From: M3007 sp037445225 | GTDB taxonomy: Bacteria > Bacteroidota > Bacteroidia > Chitinophagales > Saprospiraceae | NCBI GenBank assembly: GCA_037445225.1 | Contig: JBBIKW010000008.1 | Coordinates: 1-64,000 of the forward strand | Direction: 5' to 3' | Length of the DNA stretch: 64,000 nt | Part shown: positions 34,215 through 42,583 of the stretch, one piece after another | How positions within the stretch are numbered: the first letter of the stretch is position 1 | Layout: every line of letters begins with the position of its first letter | Position numbers and translations under genes: made by a program | The notes under the pieces: model-generated | Databases searched by the model: none | What the model was told of the DNA's origin: nothing | Seen by the model: only the letters and a program-made list of their open reading frames with translations

Positions 34215-35287
34215 GTAGCTACTTGGCCGCCGCAGCTCGAACCCGCACCCGCTGTACAGCCGTAGCAGTGTTGGTTGAGGACGATGTTTCGCTGCTCAAG
34301 GGCTTTCAGGTCGAAGTCGCGTATGTGCACGCAGGGAGCGTTGACTTTTAGGTCGAGCATTTGGTTGAAGTCGCAGTCGTACAGGTAACCCTCCCAGCTA
34401 ATGGAGATGGTGTTTCGACACATGACCCCTGCTACTGCTGCCGGGTTAAAGGCGTCCAAAAGCGTCTGCATGTAGGTCTCGTATTGGTCACTCTCGAGCA
34501 AGTACTCTAAGAAACGACTGATGGGCATGTTGGTAATCGCGTACAGGCGATTGAATACGATACCATATCGGCGCTGCAGTTGAGCCTTAAACTCCCGCTC
34601 CAAAGCTTCCTGATTTCCCGGCAAGAATGTCCCAGTAGGATTATACACTAAATTGAGCGTTAGCCCACTATCCGGGTGGCCATAGCCAACCTCATTCAAC
34701 AGACGCAAGGCCTCGATGCTGGCCTCAAAGACGCCATCGCCGCGCTGGCTGTCCGTACGCCTAGGGCTGTAGTGCGGCAAGGAAGAGACTATCTCCACGC
34801 GGTGCTGGGCAAAAAACTGCGGTAGATCGCGATAGCGCTCATGGGAAACGATGATCGTCAGATTGCAGCGATCCATGACGTGTTTGCCCAATGCTCGGCA
34901 CTCCTCTACAAACCAGCGGAAGTGTGGGTTCATCTCCGGCGCCCCACCCGTAATGTCTACGGTGGGAATGTCGTAGCGGCGCAGCACATCGAGACACCTC
35001 TCAAAGGTTTCTTTCGACATGTTCTCCTGCTTCCGATCGGGACCCGCATCCACATGGCAATGGGCGCACGTCTGGTTACACAACTTGCCTACGTTGACCT
35101 GGAAGATTTCGATACGCGTGGGTTTCAACGTGCCATCGGGGTACCCTGCTTGGCGGATGGTCTCAGAAAATGCGGGCACTTGTTTGTGCACTATAGCGCG
35201 ACCATTCAGTACCTCCAACTGAATGAAAGTATTAGAAAGTGGGCTTTGCCGCCGCACCAATGTCTGCGTGCGTGGGTGAATGCTCAT
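34211..35287 (-). CDS. arsS: arsenosugar biosynthesis radical SAM protein ArsS-like
   Basis: 358 residues. The radical-SAM cluster motif is CNQTCAHCHVDAGPDRK (C-x3-C-x2-C, about residue 74 onward), followed by TVDITGGAPEMNPHFRW. The C-terminal region has MCRNTISISWEGYLYDCDFN and CYGCTAGAGSSCGG, probably for a further cluster, as in the ArsS/DUF3641 family. ArsS adds an adenosyl group to dimethylarsenite on the way to arsenosugars. The AhpD-like gene upstream belongs to the same pathway cluster in other bacteria. The arsenite methyltransferase gene (arsM) is not in the window. Confidence 0.9.
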   Translation of the reverse strand: MSIHPRTQTLVRRQSPLSNTFIQLEVLNGRAIVHKQVPAFSETIRQAGYPDGTLKPTRIEIFQVNVGKLCNQTCAHCHVDAGPDRKQENMSKETFERCLDVLRRYDIPTVDITGGAPEMNPHFRWFVEECRALGKHVMDRCNLTIIVSHERYRDLPQFFAQHRVEIVSSLPHYSPRRTDSQRGDGVFEASIEALRLLNEVGYGHPDSGLTLNLVYNPTGTFLPGNQEALEREFKAQLQRRYGIVFNRLYAITNMPISRFLEYLLESDQYETYMQTLLDAFNPAAVAGVMCRNTISISWEGYLYDCDFNQMLDLKVNAPCVHIRDFDLKALEQRNIVLNQHCYGCTAGAGSSCGGQVAT

Positions 35288-35326
35288 AGGAAAAGCTTTT
35301 AAATGAAATGCCGCTTGTTGGACGAA

Positions 35327-35665
35327 CTACATAGTAATTTCCTTAGCGTGATTCATCATCTGGGTAGAGAACACTAAGCTCGAACCCGCGCGTATGGCCG
35401 CTGCCACGTGGACAGCCTCCATCATCTGCTCTTCGTCAGCGCCCTTTTCTAAACACGTCGTCGTGTAAGCATCAATGCAGTAAGGGCATTGCACGGTATG
35501 GGCCACGGCCAAAGCGATAAGTGCTTTTTCTCGCTCCGTAAGCGCTCCTTCTTTAAACACCTCGGCATACCAAGAGAAAAACTTGTCTGCCATCGGCTTT
35601 TGCCATTCGCCGATTTGCCCAAACTTTTTTAAGTCTTCTGGATCAAAGTAATGCTTTTTTGACAT
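35327..35665 (-). CDS. AhpD/carboxymuconolactone-decarboxylase-like protein of arsenosugar cluster
   Basis: 112 residues. A helical AhpD-like fold with the redox pair in VQCPYCIDAY and the downstream MMEAVHVAAAIRAGSSLVFS. The N-terminus (MSKKHYFDPEDLKKFGQI) and the gene order match the peroxidase-like protein that accompanies arsS in arsenosugar clusters. Its precise reaction is not known; a peroxidase or thiol role in handling reactive arsenicals is the usual guess. It precedes arsS by 39 bases on the same strand. Confidence 0.85.
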   Translation of the reverse strand: MSKKHYFDPEDLKKFGQIGEWQKPMADKFFSWYAEVFKEGALTEREKALIALAVAHTVQCPYCIDAYTTTCLEKGADEEQMMEAVHVAAAIRAGSSLVFSTQMMNHAKEITM

Positions 35666-35790
35666 GGCAGCGTAGTTTTCTGAATAGGATAATGTAGAAA
35701 AAGTGCTTATGCTTCAATAAAACCGTACTATTTACGCATTCGGAGATTGATCGGTTTGCCCGAAGTAAAAAAATCCGATGCTTTTCTCCC

Positions 35791-35837
35791 AACAAAGAAA
35801 AGGGCTTCCAGCGGCAAATCCTTGCTATTGGAAACCC
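35791..35837 (-). terminator. intrinsic terminator of the small membrane protein gene
   Basis: Arms 35802-35810 and 35829-35837 pair fully on the minus strand (with one G-U pair; the plus-strand RNA would have a C-A mismatch), and the minus strand continues TTTTCTTTG. This sets the direction as leftward. Confidence 0.7.
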
Positions 35838-35865
35838 TTCTTTGCGACAGGTCCTTAGGGCTCTG

Positions 35866-36030
35866 TTACAGCCGCCCTAAGGCACCCGCTAAAGCCGTGA
35901 ACACAAAGGGGAAGCCTACCCAAACCCACTCTGGCGCGATGAGTAACAGGGCTAAAGTGCCCACTAAGCTCACCGCGAAGACGAGCCAGTCGCGTTTGCG
36001 ATTCTCTACGTATTCCTCGTTGCGATCCAT
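35866..36030 (-). CDS. small two-helix membrane protein
   Basis: 54 residues from MDRNEEYVENRKRDW, with two hydrophobic helices (LVFAVSLVGTLALLLIA and VWVGFPFVFTALAGALG). A longer reading to 36147 would run past its promoter. The gene has its own exact -7 box (36065-36072) and a terminator, so the short ORF is probably real and expressed. No family is recognised. Confidence 0.65.
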   Translation of the reverse strand: MDRNEEYVENRKRDWLVFAVSLVGTLALLLIAPEWVWVGFPFVFTALAGALGRL

Positions 36031-36064
36031 GATAAAAACAATGAGAAGTGAAGAGGTGTGGGCG

Positions 36065-36072
36065 CAAAGATA
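36065..36072 (-). promoter_or_regulatory. -7 promoter element (TATCTTTG) for the small membrane protein
   Basis: Exact TAnnTTTG on the minus strand, 34 bases before the ATG at 36030. It rules out the longer start. Confidence 0.6.
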
Positions 36073-36145
36073 AGGCAAGTGGTAAAGCAACAAACGCAGC
36101 AAAACTCGTTTCTTTGCAGCCCTTATGGCGAGGAAACTCGAAACC

Positions 36146-36664
36146 ATGCCCGTAGCATCTAAAATTCAGGTCTTTGTTACCGGTGGTACGTTTGACAAAG
36201 AGTACAACTACCTCACCGGAGAGCTGTATTTCAAGGATACCCACGTTAAAGAAATGCTTGAGCGCGGGCGATGTGAGGTGCCCGTCGACATCAAGACGCT
36301 CATGATGGTCGATAGCTTGGAGATTGGCGATGACGAGCTGTCTATCATCATTTTTAATTGCCGAAAGACAGAAGCCACGCGCATCCTTATCACCCACGGT
36401 ACCGATCGGATGGTGGAAACGGCACGCGCTTTAGCCGAGGCAACTATTGAAGGAAAGACCATTGTCCTTACGGGCGCCATGATCCCTTACGCCTTTGGCA
36501 TGTCTTCCGATGGTTTTTTCAACTTGGGTAGTGCCTTGGCTTTCGTGCAGGTACTGCCGCCGGGCGTGTATATTGCGATGAATGGGCGCTATTTTCCGTG
36601 GAATAACGTCCGCAAAAACCGCCAGACGGGCTCTTTCGAAGAACTGAGCGCAGTCAAAGAATAA
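36146..36664 (+). CDS. single-domain asparaginase-like protein
   Basis: 172 residues from MPVASKIQVF; an ATG at 36125 is an alternative. It matches only the N-terminal domain of L-asparaginase/glutaminase: VFVTGGTFDKEYNYLTG (catalytic Thr in TGGTFD), ILITHGTDRMVETARAL (second T-D pair) and KTIVLTGAMIPYAF. The C-terminal domain of full asparaginases (about 320 residues) is absent, yet the ORF ends cleanly (SFEELSAVKE), and similar one-domain proteins occur in other bacteria. It may hydrolyse asparagine or another amide, or do something else. The promoter is probably TTTCTTTG just upstream (7 of 8). Confidence 0.82.
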   Translation: MPVASKIQVFVTGGTFDKEYNYLTGELYFKDTHVKEMLERGRCEVPVDIKTLMMVDSLEIGDDELSIIIFNCRKTEATRILITHGTDRMVETARALAEATIEGKTIVLTGAMIPYAFGMSSDGFFNLGSALAFVQVLPPGVYIAMNGRYFPWNNVRKNRQTGSFEELSAVKE

Positions 36665-36679
36665 GATCGGCGCCTCCTC

Positions 36680-37411
36680 TCAGAAGCGCGTTTCGATGTA
36701 GTAAGGCAGCATAGCGCGCCAGGTCGGCCAGTCGTGGCGCATGTCGGCCCCCCAAATATCCAGCTCGTGCGGAATGCCCTTGGCAGATAGAATACCCGAA
36801 AGGCGGCGGGAGGCGTCTGGATCCTCATAGTCTCCCGAGCCGGTGACGATGTGGATGTGCTGCATGCGGCGGAGCAGCGGGAGGTGATAGTCGTCGTTCA
36901 GGTTGGGTAAGTAATGGGTGGGCGAGTTGAAATAGACGTCTTCGTCGAAGTAGCCCTTGGTGTAGGTTGTCAAATCATACGAACCCGACATTGCAATAGT
37001 GCCCGAAAACAAGTCGGGTCGCCGGAAGCACACATTGGCTGCGTGCAATGCTCCCAAAGAGGCACCGCTGGTGATGATCGGCGTATCTGAGCTGGTGTGC
37101 ATGTGGATGAAGGGCACGACCTCGTTTTCTATGTAACCATTGTACTGCTGGTGTCTAATAGCTTTGTGTCGGGGATGCATGCGGTTGTTTAGCCATGCCT
37201 CCGAGTTAATGCTGTTGATGGAAAAGACTTTGATCTTGCCAGCTTCGATATACGGCTCGAGTACGGAAATGAGATAGAAGCGTTCGTACTCTAAAAAGTC
37301 AGCCGCTGCTGTCGGAAAGAGCAGTAGGGCAAATCCATAGTGCCCATAGACAGCGATCTCCATGTTCTTGTTGAGCCGAGGGCTAACCCATTGGTGTATT
37401 TCTCTTTTCAT
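36680..37411 (-). CDS. cytoplasmic esterase-family alpha/beta hydrolase
   Basis: 243 residues, no signal peptide. Esterase-D-like fold with the nucleophile elbow TSGASLGALHAAN (G-x-S-x-G intact), an acid in TGSGDYEDPDAS and a histidine in GADMRHDWPTWR. The family is annotated as putative esterase; the natural substrate is unknown. An exact -7 box at 37444-37451 gives a leader of about 25 bases. It converges on the asparaginase-like gene with a 15-base gap and follows priA on the same strand. Confidence 0.87.
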   Translation of the reverse strand: MKREIHQWVSPRLNKNMEIAVYGHYGFALLLFPTAAADFLEYERFYLISVLEPYIEAGKIKVFSINSINSEAWLNNRMHPRHKAIRHQQYNGYIENEVVPFIHMHTSSDTPIITSGASLGALHAANVCFRRPDLFSGTIAMSGSYDLTTYTKGYFDEDVYFNSPTHYLPNLNDDYHLPLLRRMQHIHIVTGSGDYEDPDASRRLSGILSAKGIPHELDIWGADMRHDWPTWRAMLPYYIETRF

Positions 37412-37443
37412 GAAAGCACAGTGGTGAAAGGGTGGTTTTGGGG

Positions 37444-37451
37444 CAAATGTA
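37444..37451 (-). promoter_or_regulatory. -7 promoter element (TACATTTG) for the esterase gene
   Basis: Exact TAnnTTTG on the minus strand, 33 bases before the start codon, in the short gap after priA. Confidence 0.55.
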
Positions 37452-37494
37452 AATGAGGTAAACGAAAGTGGCGGTGCAAAAAAATTTGACCCTC

Positions 37495-39942
37495 TTAGTA
37501 GGGGTCTACATCGATGGCGAGTCGCCCTTTGTTCTTACCGGGTTCATTAACCAGTTGAGCAAGCAGCCGTCGGAGATGTTCCTTAGTCGCGTGCAGTGCG
37601 GTGGCCGACTTTTCGACTTTGAGCAGTATTTCCCAGAGAAAATATCCGCCAATGCGACTGATGAGAGCCGGTGCGGGGCCAACTACTTGAGCCAGAGCGT
37701 GTTGGCGCAAATGTTCGGCGGCAGTATGCGCGACGAGGCGCGCGGAGTTTTCCTCTGGATGGCGCACCCGTATTCGAATGAGGCGCACAAAGGGCGGGTA
37801 GCGGAACTGACGGCGCTCCAGAAGTTCGCGCTGAGCATGGGTCTCGAAGTTGCCTCGAGCGACCTCTTGAAAAACCGGATGGGTTGGGTTCCACGCTTGT
37901 ACGAAGACCGTTCCGCTCTTGTGTTTGCGGCCGGCGCGTCCGGCCACTTGCGTGAGCAACTGAAAAGTGCGCTCGCTGGCGCGAAAGTCCGGAAAATGCG
38001 CTATTGCATCCGCATTTAAGACCCCTACGACGCTGACGTTGTCGAAATCTAAGCCTTTGGTAATCATCTGAGTGCCCACCAAAATGTCGATGCGACGCTC
38101 TTCAAAAGCGCAGAGGATGTCGTTGAGGCGCTGTTTACTGCCGGCTGTGTCGAGGTCTAGACGCGCTACGCGGGCTTGAGGCAGGTATATCTTAATTTCA
38201 TCTTCCACCTTTTCCGTGCCGGCACCCAAGAGCGCTAAGTTTGCCTGGCGACAAACAGGACAAAGACTGGGAACTTTTTCAGTATATCCACAATAGTGGC
38301 AGTGCAGAAGGTCGGAGTGTTTGTGATATGTCGAGCTGACGTCGCAGTGGCGGCATTCTGCCGTCCAGCCGCAGCTGCGGCATTGCAGGATAGGTGAATA
38401 TCCCCGTCGGTTTTGAAAGAGAAGAGCCTGCTCGCCTCGTTTTAGGGCTTGCTGCAGCGCTTCGAGCAGCGGCGCAGAAAAAAGGCCGTACATCTGGCGC
38501 TGCTGGTGTTGCCGACGCAAATCCACTAAGTGCACGTCGGGCATTGGGATCTTTCCAAAGCGTTCGCGCATCGGCACTAAGCCGTATTTGCCACTTTGCG
38601 CGTTGTACCAACTCTCTAACGAGGGCGTGGCAGTGCCGAGCAGAACGTTGGCCCGGTATTGCCCAGCCAAGTAGATGGCGCTATCGCGCGCGTGGTAGCG
38701 CGGAGCAGGATCTTGCTGTTTATAGGAAGGGTCGTGTTCCTCATCCACGATGACGAGTTGCAGATTTTGAAAGGGAAGAAAAATACCGGATCGCGCTGTC
38801 AGAAAAATAGGACACCCGGCAGCGGCCATATGCCATATCTCCGTGCGTTGGCTGTCACTAATTTTCGAGTGATACACTGCCACATCTTGCCCAAAGACGC
38901 GCTGCAAGCGCCGAATAATCTGGGCGGTGAGGGCAATTTCAGGCAGCAGGTAAAGCACTTGCCCTCCAGAGCGAATGACTTGTTGAATGAGCTCTATGTA
39001 TACGCGCGTTTTACCACTTCCCGTAACGCCGTAAAGCAGTACCGGCTTTCGTTGCTTAAAAAAGCCTCTTATTTCTCCAAGCGCCCGCTGCTGCTCGGCC
39101 GATAAGGCGTCAGGAGGGGCTACTTCACCTTCGTAAATAGGCACCCGGCTTTGCCGGCGCTCGACGAGTTCGAAAACTTTTTTAGCAACCAACACCTTTA
39201 AGGTAGCCGGCGAAATGTTGGCCTCGCGCAACAGCAAGTCCTTACTCACATAAGAGTGGCTTTTGCTTAAAGATAAGTAGGTCGACAGCGCACCTTGCTG
39301 ACGCGGATAGCGCGATAAATCCTTCGCAAGCACGTCCAACTGCTCTGGCTGAGACTGATACGGCTCCGCTAGTCGAATGTCGTACCCTTTATGTGGTCGA
39401 TACTGTTCGCGCAGCGACTCTCGAACAGCCAACACCCCTTTGGTCAACAAACGCCGTACAACCGACACGGCGTTTTTTTTGCCCAAGGTCTGCTGAGCCT
39501 CCGCCAGCGAGACAACCCCTCTGGAGATCAGCGCCTTTGCTAACAAGTACTCATCGGCATCTAATGCAGAAAAATCGCCTTCATATGCCGGATGGCGCAC
39601 TAACTCCGTCTCGCTGCTCAGCTTCATCTGCGCAGGCAGGGCGGCTGCCATGACTTCTCCCAAAGAGCAACCGTAATATGCCGATAGCCACTCCCAAAAA
39701 GACAGCTGCTGCAGCCCCACCACCGGGCCTTCGCTCAATACTTCCAAAATGGGCTTTGTCGGGTAAGAGGGCGCCTCATCGTGGCGCCGATAAACAATGC
39801 CGGCATAATGCTTCCTTGCACCCAACGGCACCACCACCATGCATCCCACTTGCACAGCGGAGCGCAAGGGTTCTGGCACCATATAGGTGTATGTTGGCTT
39901 TGGCAGCGCTAAGGGTAGGATAATCTCGGCAAAATCAGGCAC
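37495..39942 (-). CDS. priA: primosomal replication protein N' (PriA helicase)
   Basis: 815 residues. The 3'-to-5' helicase reloads the replisome at stalled forks. Seen: N-terminal DNA-binding domain (TYMVPEPLRSAVQVGCMVVV), Walker A LLYGVTGSGKTRVYIELI, Walker B VDEEHDPSYKQ, GTATPSLESW, the paired zinc-binding segment (CRSCGWTAECRHC and CHYCGY ... CPVC), then VGTQMITKGLDFDNVSVVGV and QVAGRAGR. The length is usual. The start is ATG at 39942, with no strong promoter match; the 211-base spacer to infC is shared. Confidence 0.97.
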   Translation of the reverse strand: MPDFAEIILPLALPKPTYTYMVPEPLRSAVQVGCMVVVPLGARKHYAGIVYRRHDEAPSYPTKPILEVLSEGPVVGLQQLSFWEWLSAYYGCSLGEVMAAALPAQMKLSSETELVRHPAYEGDFSALDADEYLLAKALISRGVVSLAEAQQTLGKKNAVSVVRRLLTKGVLAVRESLREQYRPHKGYDIRLAEPYQSQPEQLDVLAKDLSRYPRQQGALSTYLSLSKSHSYVSKDLLLREANISPATLKVLVAKKVFELVERRQSRVPIYEGEVAPPDALSAEQQRALGEIRGFFKQRKPVLLYGVTGSGKTRVYIELIQQVIRSGGQVLYLLPEIALTAQIIRRLQRVFGQDVAVYHSKISDSQRTEIWHMAAAGCPIFLTARSGIFLPFQNLQLVIVDEEHDPSYKQQDPAPRYHARDSAIYLAGQYRANVLLGTATPSLESWYNAQSGKYGLVPMRERFGKIPMPDVHLVDLRRQHQQRQMYGLFSAPLLEALQQALKRGEQALLFQNRRGYSPILQCRSCGWTAECRHCDVSSTYHKHSDLLHCHYCGYTEKVPSLCPVCRQANLALLGAGTEKVEDEIKIYLPQARVARLDLDTAGSKQRLNDILCAFEERRIDILVGTQMITKGLDFDNVSVVGVLNADAIAHFPDFRASERTFQLLTQVAGRAGRKHKSGTVFVQAWNPTHPVFQEVARGNFETHAQRELLERRQFRYPPFVRLIRIRVRHPEENSARLVAHTAAEHLRQHALAQVVGPAPALISRIGGYFLWEILLKVEKSATALHATKEHLRRLLAQLVNEPGKNKGRLAIDVDPY

Positions 39943-40050
39943 TGAGAATAAACCAGTTTAAAACACCTTCTCTGGATAAAAAAGGCAAAGGCGACAAGGT
40001 AAGTTAAAAAATTTTCTTTTCAGATGATGTACCATCCTTTCCCATGACTG

Positions 40051-40058
40051 TATTTTTG
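40051..40058 (+). promoter_or_regulatory. -7 promoter element (TATTTTTG) for the infC-rpmI-rplT operon
   Basis: Exact TAnnTTTG, about 95 bases before the infC start, so the transcript has a leader of roughly 90 bases. A hairpin (ATAT...GCGT with ACGC-ATAT, 40067-40090) lies near the start of that leader. Confidence 0.6.
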
Positions 40059-40109
40059 CCGGGCAAATATGGGCGTGGCTCTACGCATATCCCTGTGATA
40101 TTCGTTTTT

Positions 40110-40163
40110 ATGAGGTTAAAAGTCATTATTTTTTCACTAAATTACATATCTAATTGGCTCTAA
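40110..40163 (+). CDS. possible 17-residue leader ORF overlapping infC
   Basis: ATG at 40110 opens MRLKVIIFSLNYISNWL, ending at a TAA at 40161-40163, ten bases inside infC and in another frame. It is the only ATG in the infC leader near the TTG start, so ribosomes finishing it could re-initiate at infC. There is no homology support; it could be chance. Confidence 0.3.
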   Translation: MRLKVIIFSLNYISNWL

Positions 40164-40813
40164 AAAAATCTAACAGTTCGGGTGGTGGCTTCAACCGCCC
40201 ATTTCGCCCATCAAACCAGCCTAAGAGTGCTATGTTTCGCGGGCGACGTCAAGTCCAAGCAGAACATCGAATCAACGAGTATATTGAGGCCCCAGAAGTG
40301 CGCTTAGTGGGCGATAACTTGGACGAGGTGAGCCAAGTAGCCGGACGCCCTATAGAGCAGGGAACCTATCGCACATCAGACCTGTTGAAGTGGGCCGCAG
40401 AAATGGGGTTAGACTTAGTGGAGATTGCACCCACGGCAGTTCCTCCGGTAGTGCGCATCATCGACTACAACAAATTCCTGTATCAGAAAAAAAAGAAAGA
40501 GAAGGAAATCAAGGCGAATGCCGTCAAGCAGCAAGTCAAAGAGATTCGCTTTGGGCCAGAGACGGGCGAGCACGACTTCGAATTTAAGTTGCGCCATGCC
40601 AAAACTTTCTTGAGCGAAGGCAACAAAGTGAAGGCTTACGTACAATTTCGAGGGCGCGCCATTGTCTTTAAAGAGCGAGGCGAACTGCTGCTGTTACGCT
40701 TCTTGAAAGAGCTAGAGGACTACGGCACGCCGGAGCAAATGCCGCGCATGGATGGCCGGCGCCTAATGGTGATCATTGCGCCCAAAAAATCTCCCGGAAA
40801 AAAAGAAAAATAA
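40154..40813 (+). CDS. infC: translation initiation factor IF-3, TTG start
   Basis: 219 residues. Both IF-3 domains are present: N-domain (EHRINEYIEAPEVRLVGDNL, DLVEIAPTAVPPVVRIIDYN), linker (KKKKEKEIKAN) and C-domain (KEIRFGPETGEHDFEFKLRH, VKAYVQFRGRAIVFKERGEL). IF-3 keeps the 30S subunit free and checks the start codon. An in-frame TAA (40151-40153) lies directly before TTG, and the first ATG (40232) would remove the basic N-terminus; MALKK after TTG matches the usual Bacteroidota start (MALRR/MAIRR), so TTG is the start. Since IF-3 discriminates against non-AUG starts, this may allow autoregulation, as the AUU start does in E. coli. Confidence 0.95.
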   Translation: MALKKSNSSGGGFNRPFRPSNQPKSAMFRGRRQVQAEHRINEYIEAPEVRLVGDNLDEVSQVAGRPIEQGTYRTSDLLKWAAEMGLDLVEIAPTAVPPVVRIIDYNKFLYQKKKKEKEIKANAVKQQVKEIRFGPETGEHDFEFKLRHAKTFLSEGNKVKAYVQFRGRAIVFKERGELLLLRFLKELEDYGTPEQMPRMDGRRLMVIIAPKKSPGKKEK

Positions 40814-40848
40814 TTCCAGCGTTTTTTGTCAGCTTACGCGAAAGCGCA

Positions 40849-40856
40849 TACCTTTG
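40849..40856 (+). promoter_or_regulatory. internal -7 promoter element (TACCTTTG) before rpmI
   Basis: Exact TAnnTTTG in the 69-base infC-rpmI gap, 27 bases before the rpmI ATG. It would let L35 and L20 be made independently of infC. Confidence 0.6.
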
Positions 40857-40882
40857 CGCTCCATTTTTAAAGCGAGAACTAT

Positions 40883-41077
40883 ATGCCTAAGATGAAGACC
40901 CACTCTGGGGCAAAGAAGCGTTTCAAGGTGACGGCAACGGGTAAGATTAAGCGCAATCGAGCAAAGTTGCGCCACATTGCCAGCACTAAGACAAAAAAGC
41001 AGAAGCGTTACCTGCGCGCCGCCGTCATCGTGGATAAAGCCGACCACGCGCGCATTGAGCGCCTGTTGGCTATTTGA
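40883..41077 (+). CDS. rpmI: 50S ribosomal protein L35
   Basis: 64 residues beginning MPKMKTHSGAKKRFKVTATG, the standard L35 N-terminus, very basic throughout (KIKRNRAKLRHIASTKTKKQ). It lies between infC and rplT in the conserved order infC-rpmI-rplT, and may be expressed both from the infC promoter and from the internal promoter. Confidence 0.97.
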   Translation: MPKMKTHSGAKKRFKVTATGKIKRNRAKLRHIASTKTKKQKRYLRAAVIVDKADHARIERLLAI

Positions 41078-41171
41078 GCAAGGCTGCCTATAGGGGAAAC
41101 ATTTTTAACGAGGGCTTCGGTCAAAGTACTCTTCTGAGTCCCGAGGTCGCACTAAAAAAGATATAGAAGCT

Positions 41172-41525
41172 ATGCCAAGAGCAACGAACAATCCGGCCAG
41201 TCGAGCCCGACGGAAAAAAATCATGAAGGCCGCCCGAGGCTACTTCGGAGCGCGCTCTAAAGTGTACACCGTAGCCAAAAATGCCGTGGAGAAGGGCTGG
41301 CTGTACGCATTTCGCGATCGCAAGTACAAAAAGCGCACGTATCGGCGCTTATGGATTGCCCGTATTAACGCAGCAACCCGCGCAGAGGGCATGCCCTACA
41401 GCCGCTTCATCCACGCTTTAGGGCAAAAAGGAATCCAGCTCAATCGAAAAGCATTGGCGGATTTGGCGCTCAACCACCCGCACACCTTTCGCGCTATTGT
41501 GGATGCGGTGAGGGCTGAAGCGTAA
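41172..41525 (+). CDS. rplT: 50S ribosomal protein L20
   Basis: 117 residues, matching L20 along its length: MPRATNNPASRARRKKIMKA, then GYFGARSKVYTVAKNAVEK, RDRKYKKRTYRRLWIARINA and LNRKALADLALNHPHTF. It is an early assembly protein of the 50S subunit and in several bacteria represses its own operon. The gap after rpmI is 94 bases; a strong terminator follows. Confidence 0.98.
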   Translation: MPRATNNPASRARRKKIMKAARGYFGARSKVYTVAKNAVEKGWLYAFRDRKYKKRTYRRLWIARINAATRAEGMPYSRFIHALGQKGIQLNRKALADLALNHPHTFRAIVDAVRAEA

Positions 41526-41548
41526 GCAGTTGAAGCCATATCTCTAGA

Positions 41549-41581
41549 GGGAAGACAGGGCTACCCGTCTTCCTTTTTTTT
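41549..41581 (+). terminator. intrinsic terminator of the infC-rpmI-rplT operon
   Basis: GGAAGAC (41550-41556) pairs with GTCTTCC (41567-41573), with an inner GGG/CCC, followed by eight T. Confidence 0.92.
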
Positions 41582-41701
41582 GCTTATCCTCCTGCTGCCA
41601 TTGGTTTGTTTTCGCAGTGTGCGATATTTGTCGGAACTTGGCCGCACATACGGCTCGTACGGCACACTTTCTTTCTTCCTAAAATAAGAAATAAACAGAC
41701 G

Positions 41702-42505
41702 ATGGCTATGAATCGAACCCTACTCCTCGTTCTACTTGGAGCTCTCTTAAGCACTTCACCGCTTGTCGCCCAGACATGCCAGCGCGACTCCAATCTGCTT
41801 CTGACAAAGCAGCTCCTCTCACCAGCACCTTACTCTCCTGATTCGCCTTATTACAACTTGAAGGAGGCGTGTATCGACGAGCCCTACAATCAATCGGTGA
41901 CGGTATTTGTGCCGGACACTTTTGTCTATTTGGGTTTCAAGGTACCCATCCAATCGGTGAGCATCGCCACGACGAATGCTATTCAGAATTATCCTGCGGG
42001 GATGACTTATCTGTGCGACCCGCCTAACTGTGTTTTCCAATCCCTGTCGCTAGGATGCATCTTGCTGAACGGAACGCCCTCTTCGAGCAATCAGCCCGAC
42101 ACGTTCGATCTCGGCATAGCCGTCAAGGTAAAGACGCCCCTGGGCGAGGTGCCTCTGGTACTGCCAAGAGATATCGACACGAGCTACCACTACTACCTCA
42201 TCCTGAAAGAAAAAGGTTCGTGCAACGTATCGACAGATGCGCTCGAAGGGCTTTTTAGCGCCATACAACTCATGCCCAATCCCGCAGCGGATCGAGTTGT
42301 GATGGCGGTCCATAGCGCGCAAAGTATTGCCGTTCAGTTGGAAATAGTCGACCTGTCGGGCCGTGTCGTACAACAGCGGCAGATGTGGATAGCGGAAGGA
42401 GAGAGTCGCTTTGAAATCGACACTGCGCCACTAGCTTCGGGCACTTATTTCATAGTGTTGCACACCGAACAGGGACGAGCCGTGCGCCGTCTTGCACGCA
42501 TGTGA
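41702..42505 (+). CDS. T9SS type A secreted protein, unknown function (first of a related pair)
   Basis: 267 residues from MAMNRTLLLVLLGALLSTSP (signal peptide ending near VAQ); the frame is open upstream to 41606 without signal character. An N-terminal module (about 25-180) contains NYPAGMTYLCDPPNCVF and LGCILLNGTPSSSNQPDTFD, with four or more cysteines. The last 75 residues are a T9SS type A sorting domain (LMPNPAADRVVMAVHS, LSGRVVQQRQMW, LASGTYFIVLHTEQGRAVRR). The next gene has a similar N-terminal module (VPxP, GC-x-L-G-x-P pattern), so the two appear to be tandem paralogues. Surface-located; role unknown. Confidence 0.8.
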   Translation: MAMNRTLLLVLLGALLSTSPLVAQTCQRDSNLLLTKQLLSPAPYSPDSPYYNLKEACIDEPYNQSVTVFVPDTFVYLGFKVPIQSVSIATTNAIQNYPAGMTYLCDPPNCVFQSLSLGCILLNGTPSSSNQPDTFDLGIAVKVKTPLGEVPLVLPRDIDTSYHYYLILKEKGSCNVSTDALEGLFSAIQLMPNPAADRVVMAVHSAQSIAVQLEIVDLSGRVVQQRQMWIAEGESRFEIDTAPLASGTYFIVLHTEQGRAVRRLARM

Positions 42506-42583
42506 GGTAGGTTCCTCTTTTAATCCTTTCCCATCCCTTTTTCGCCAAGGCGGATGGCTTCACTAACCTTAACCGATGTTTTT

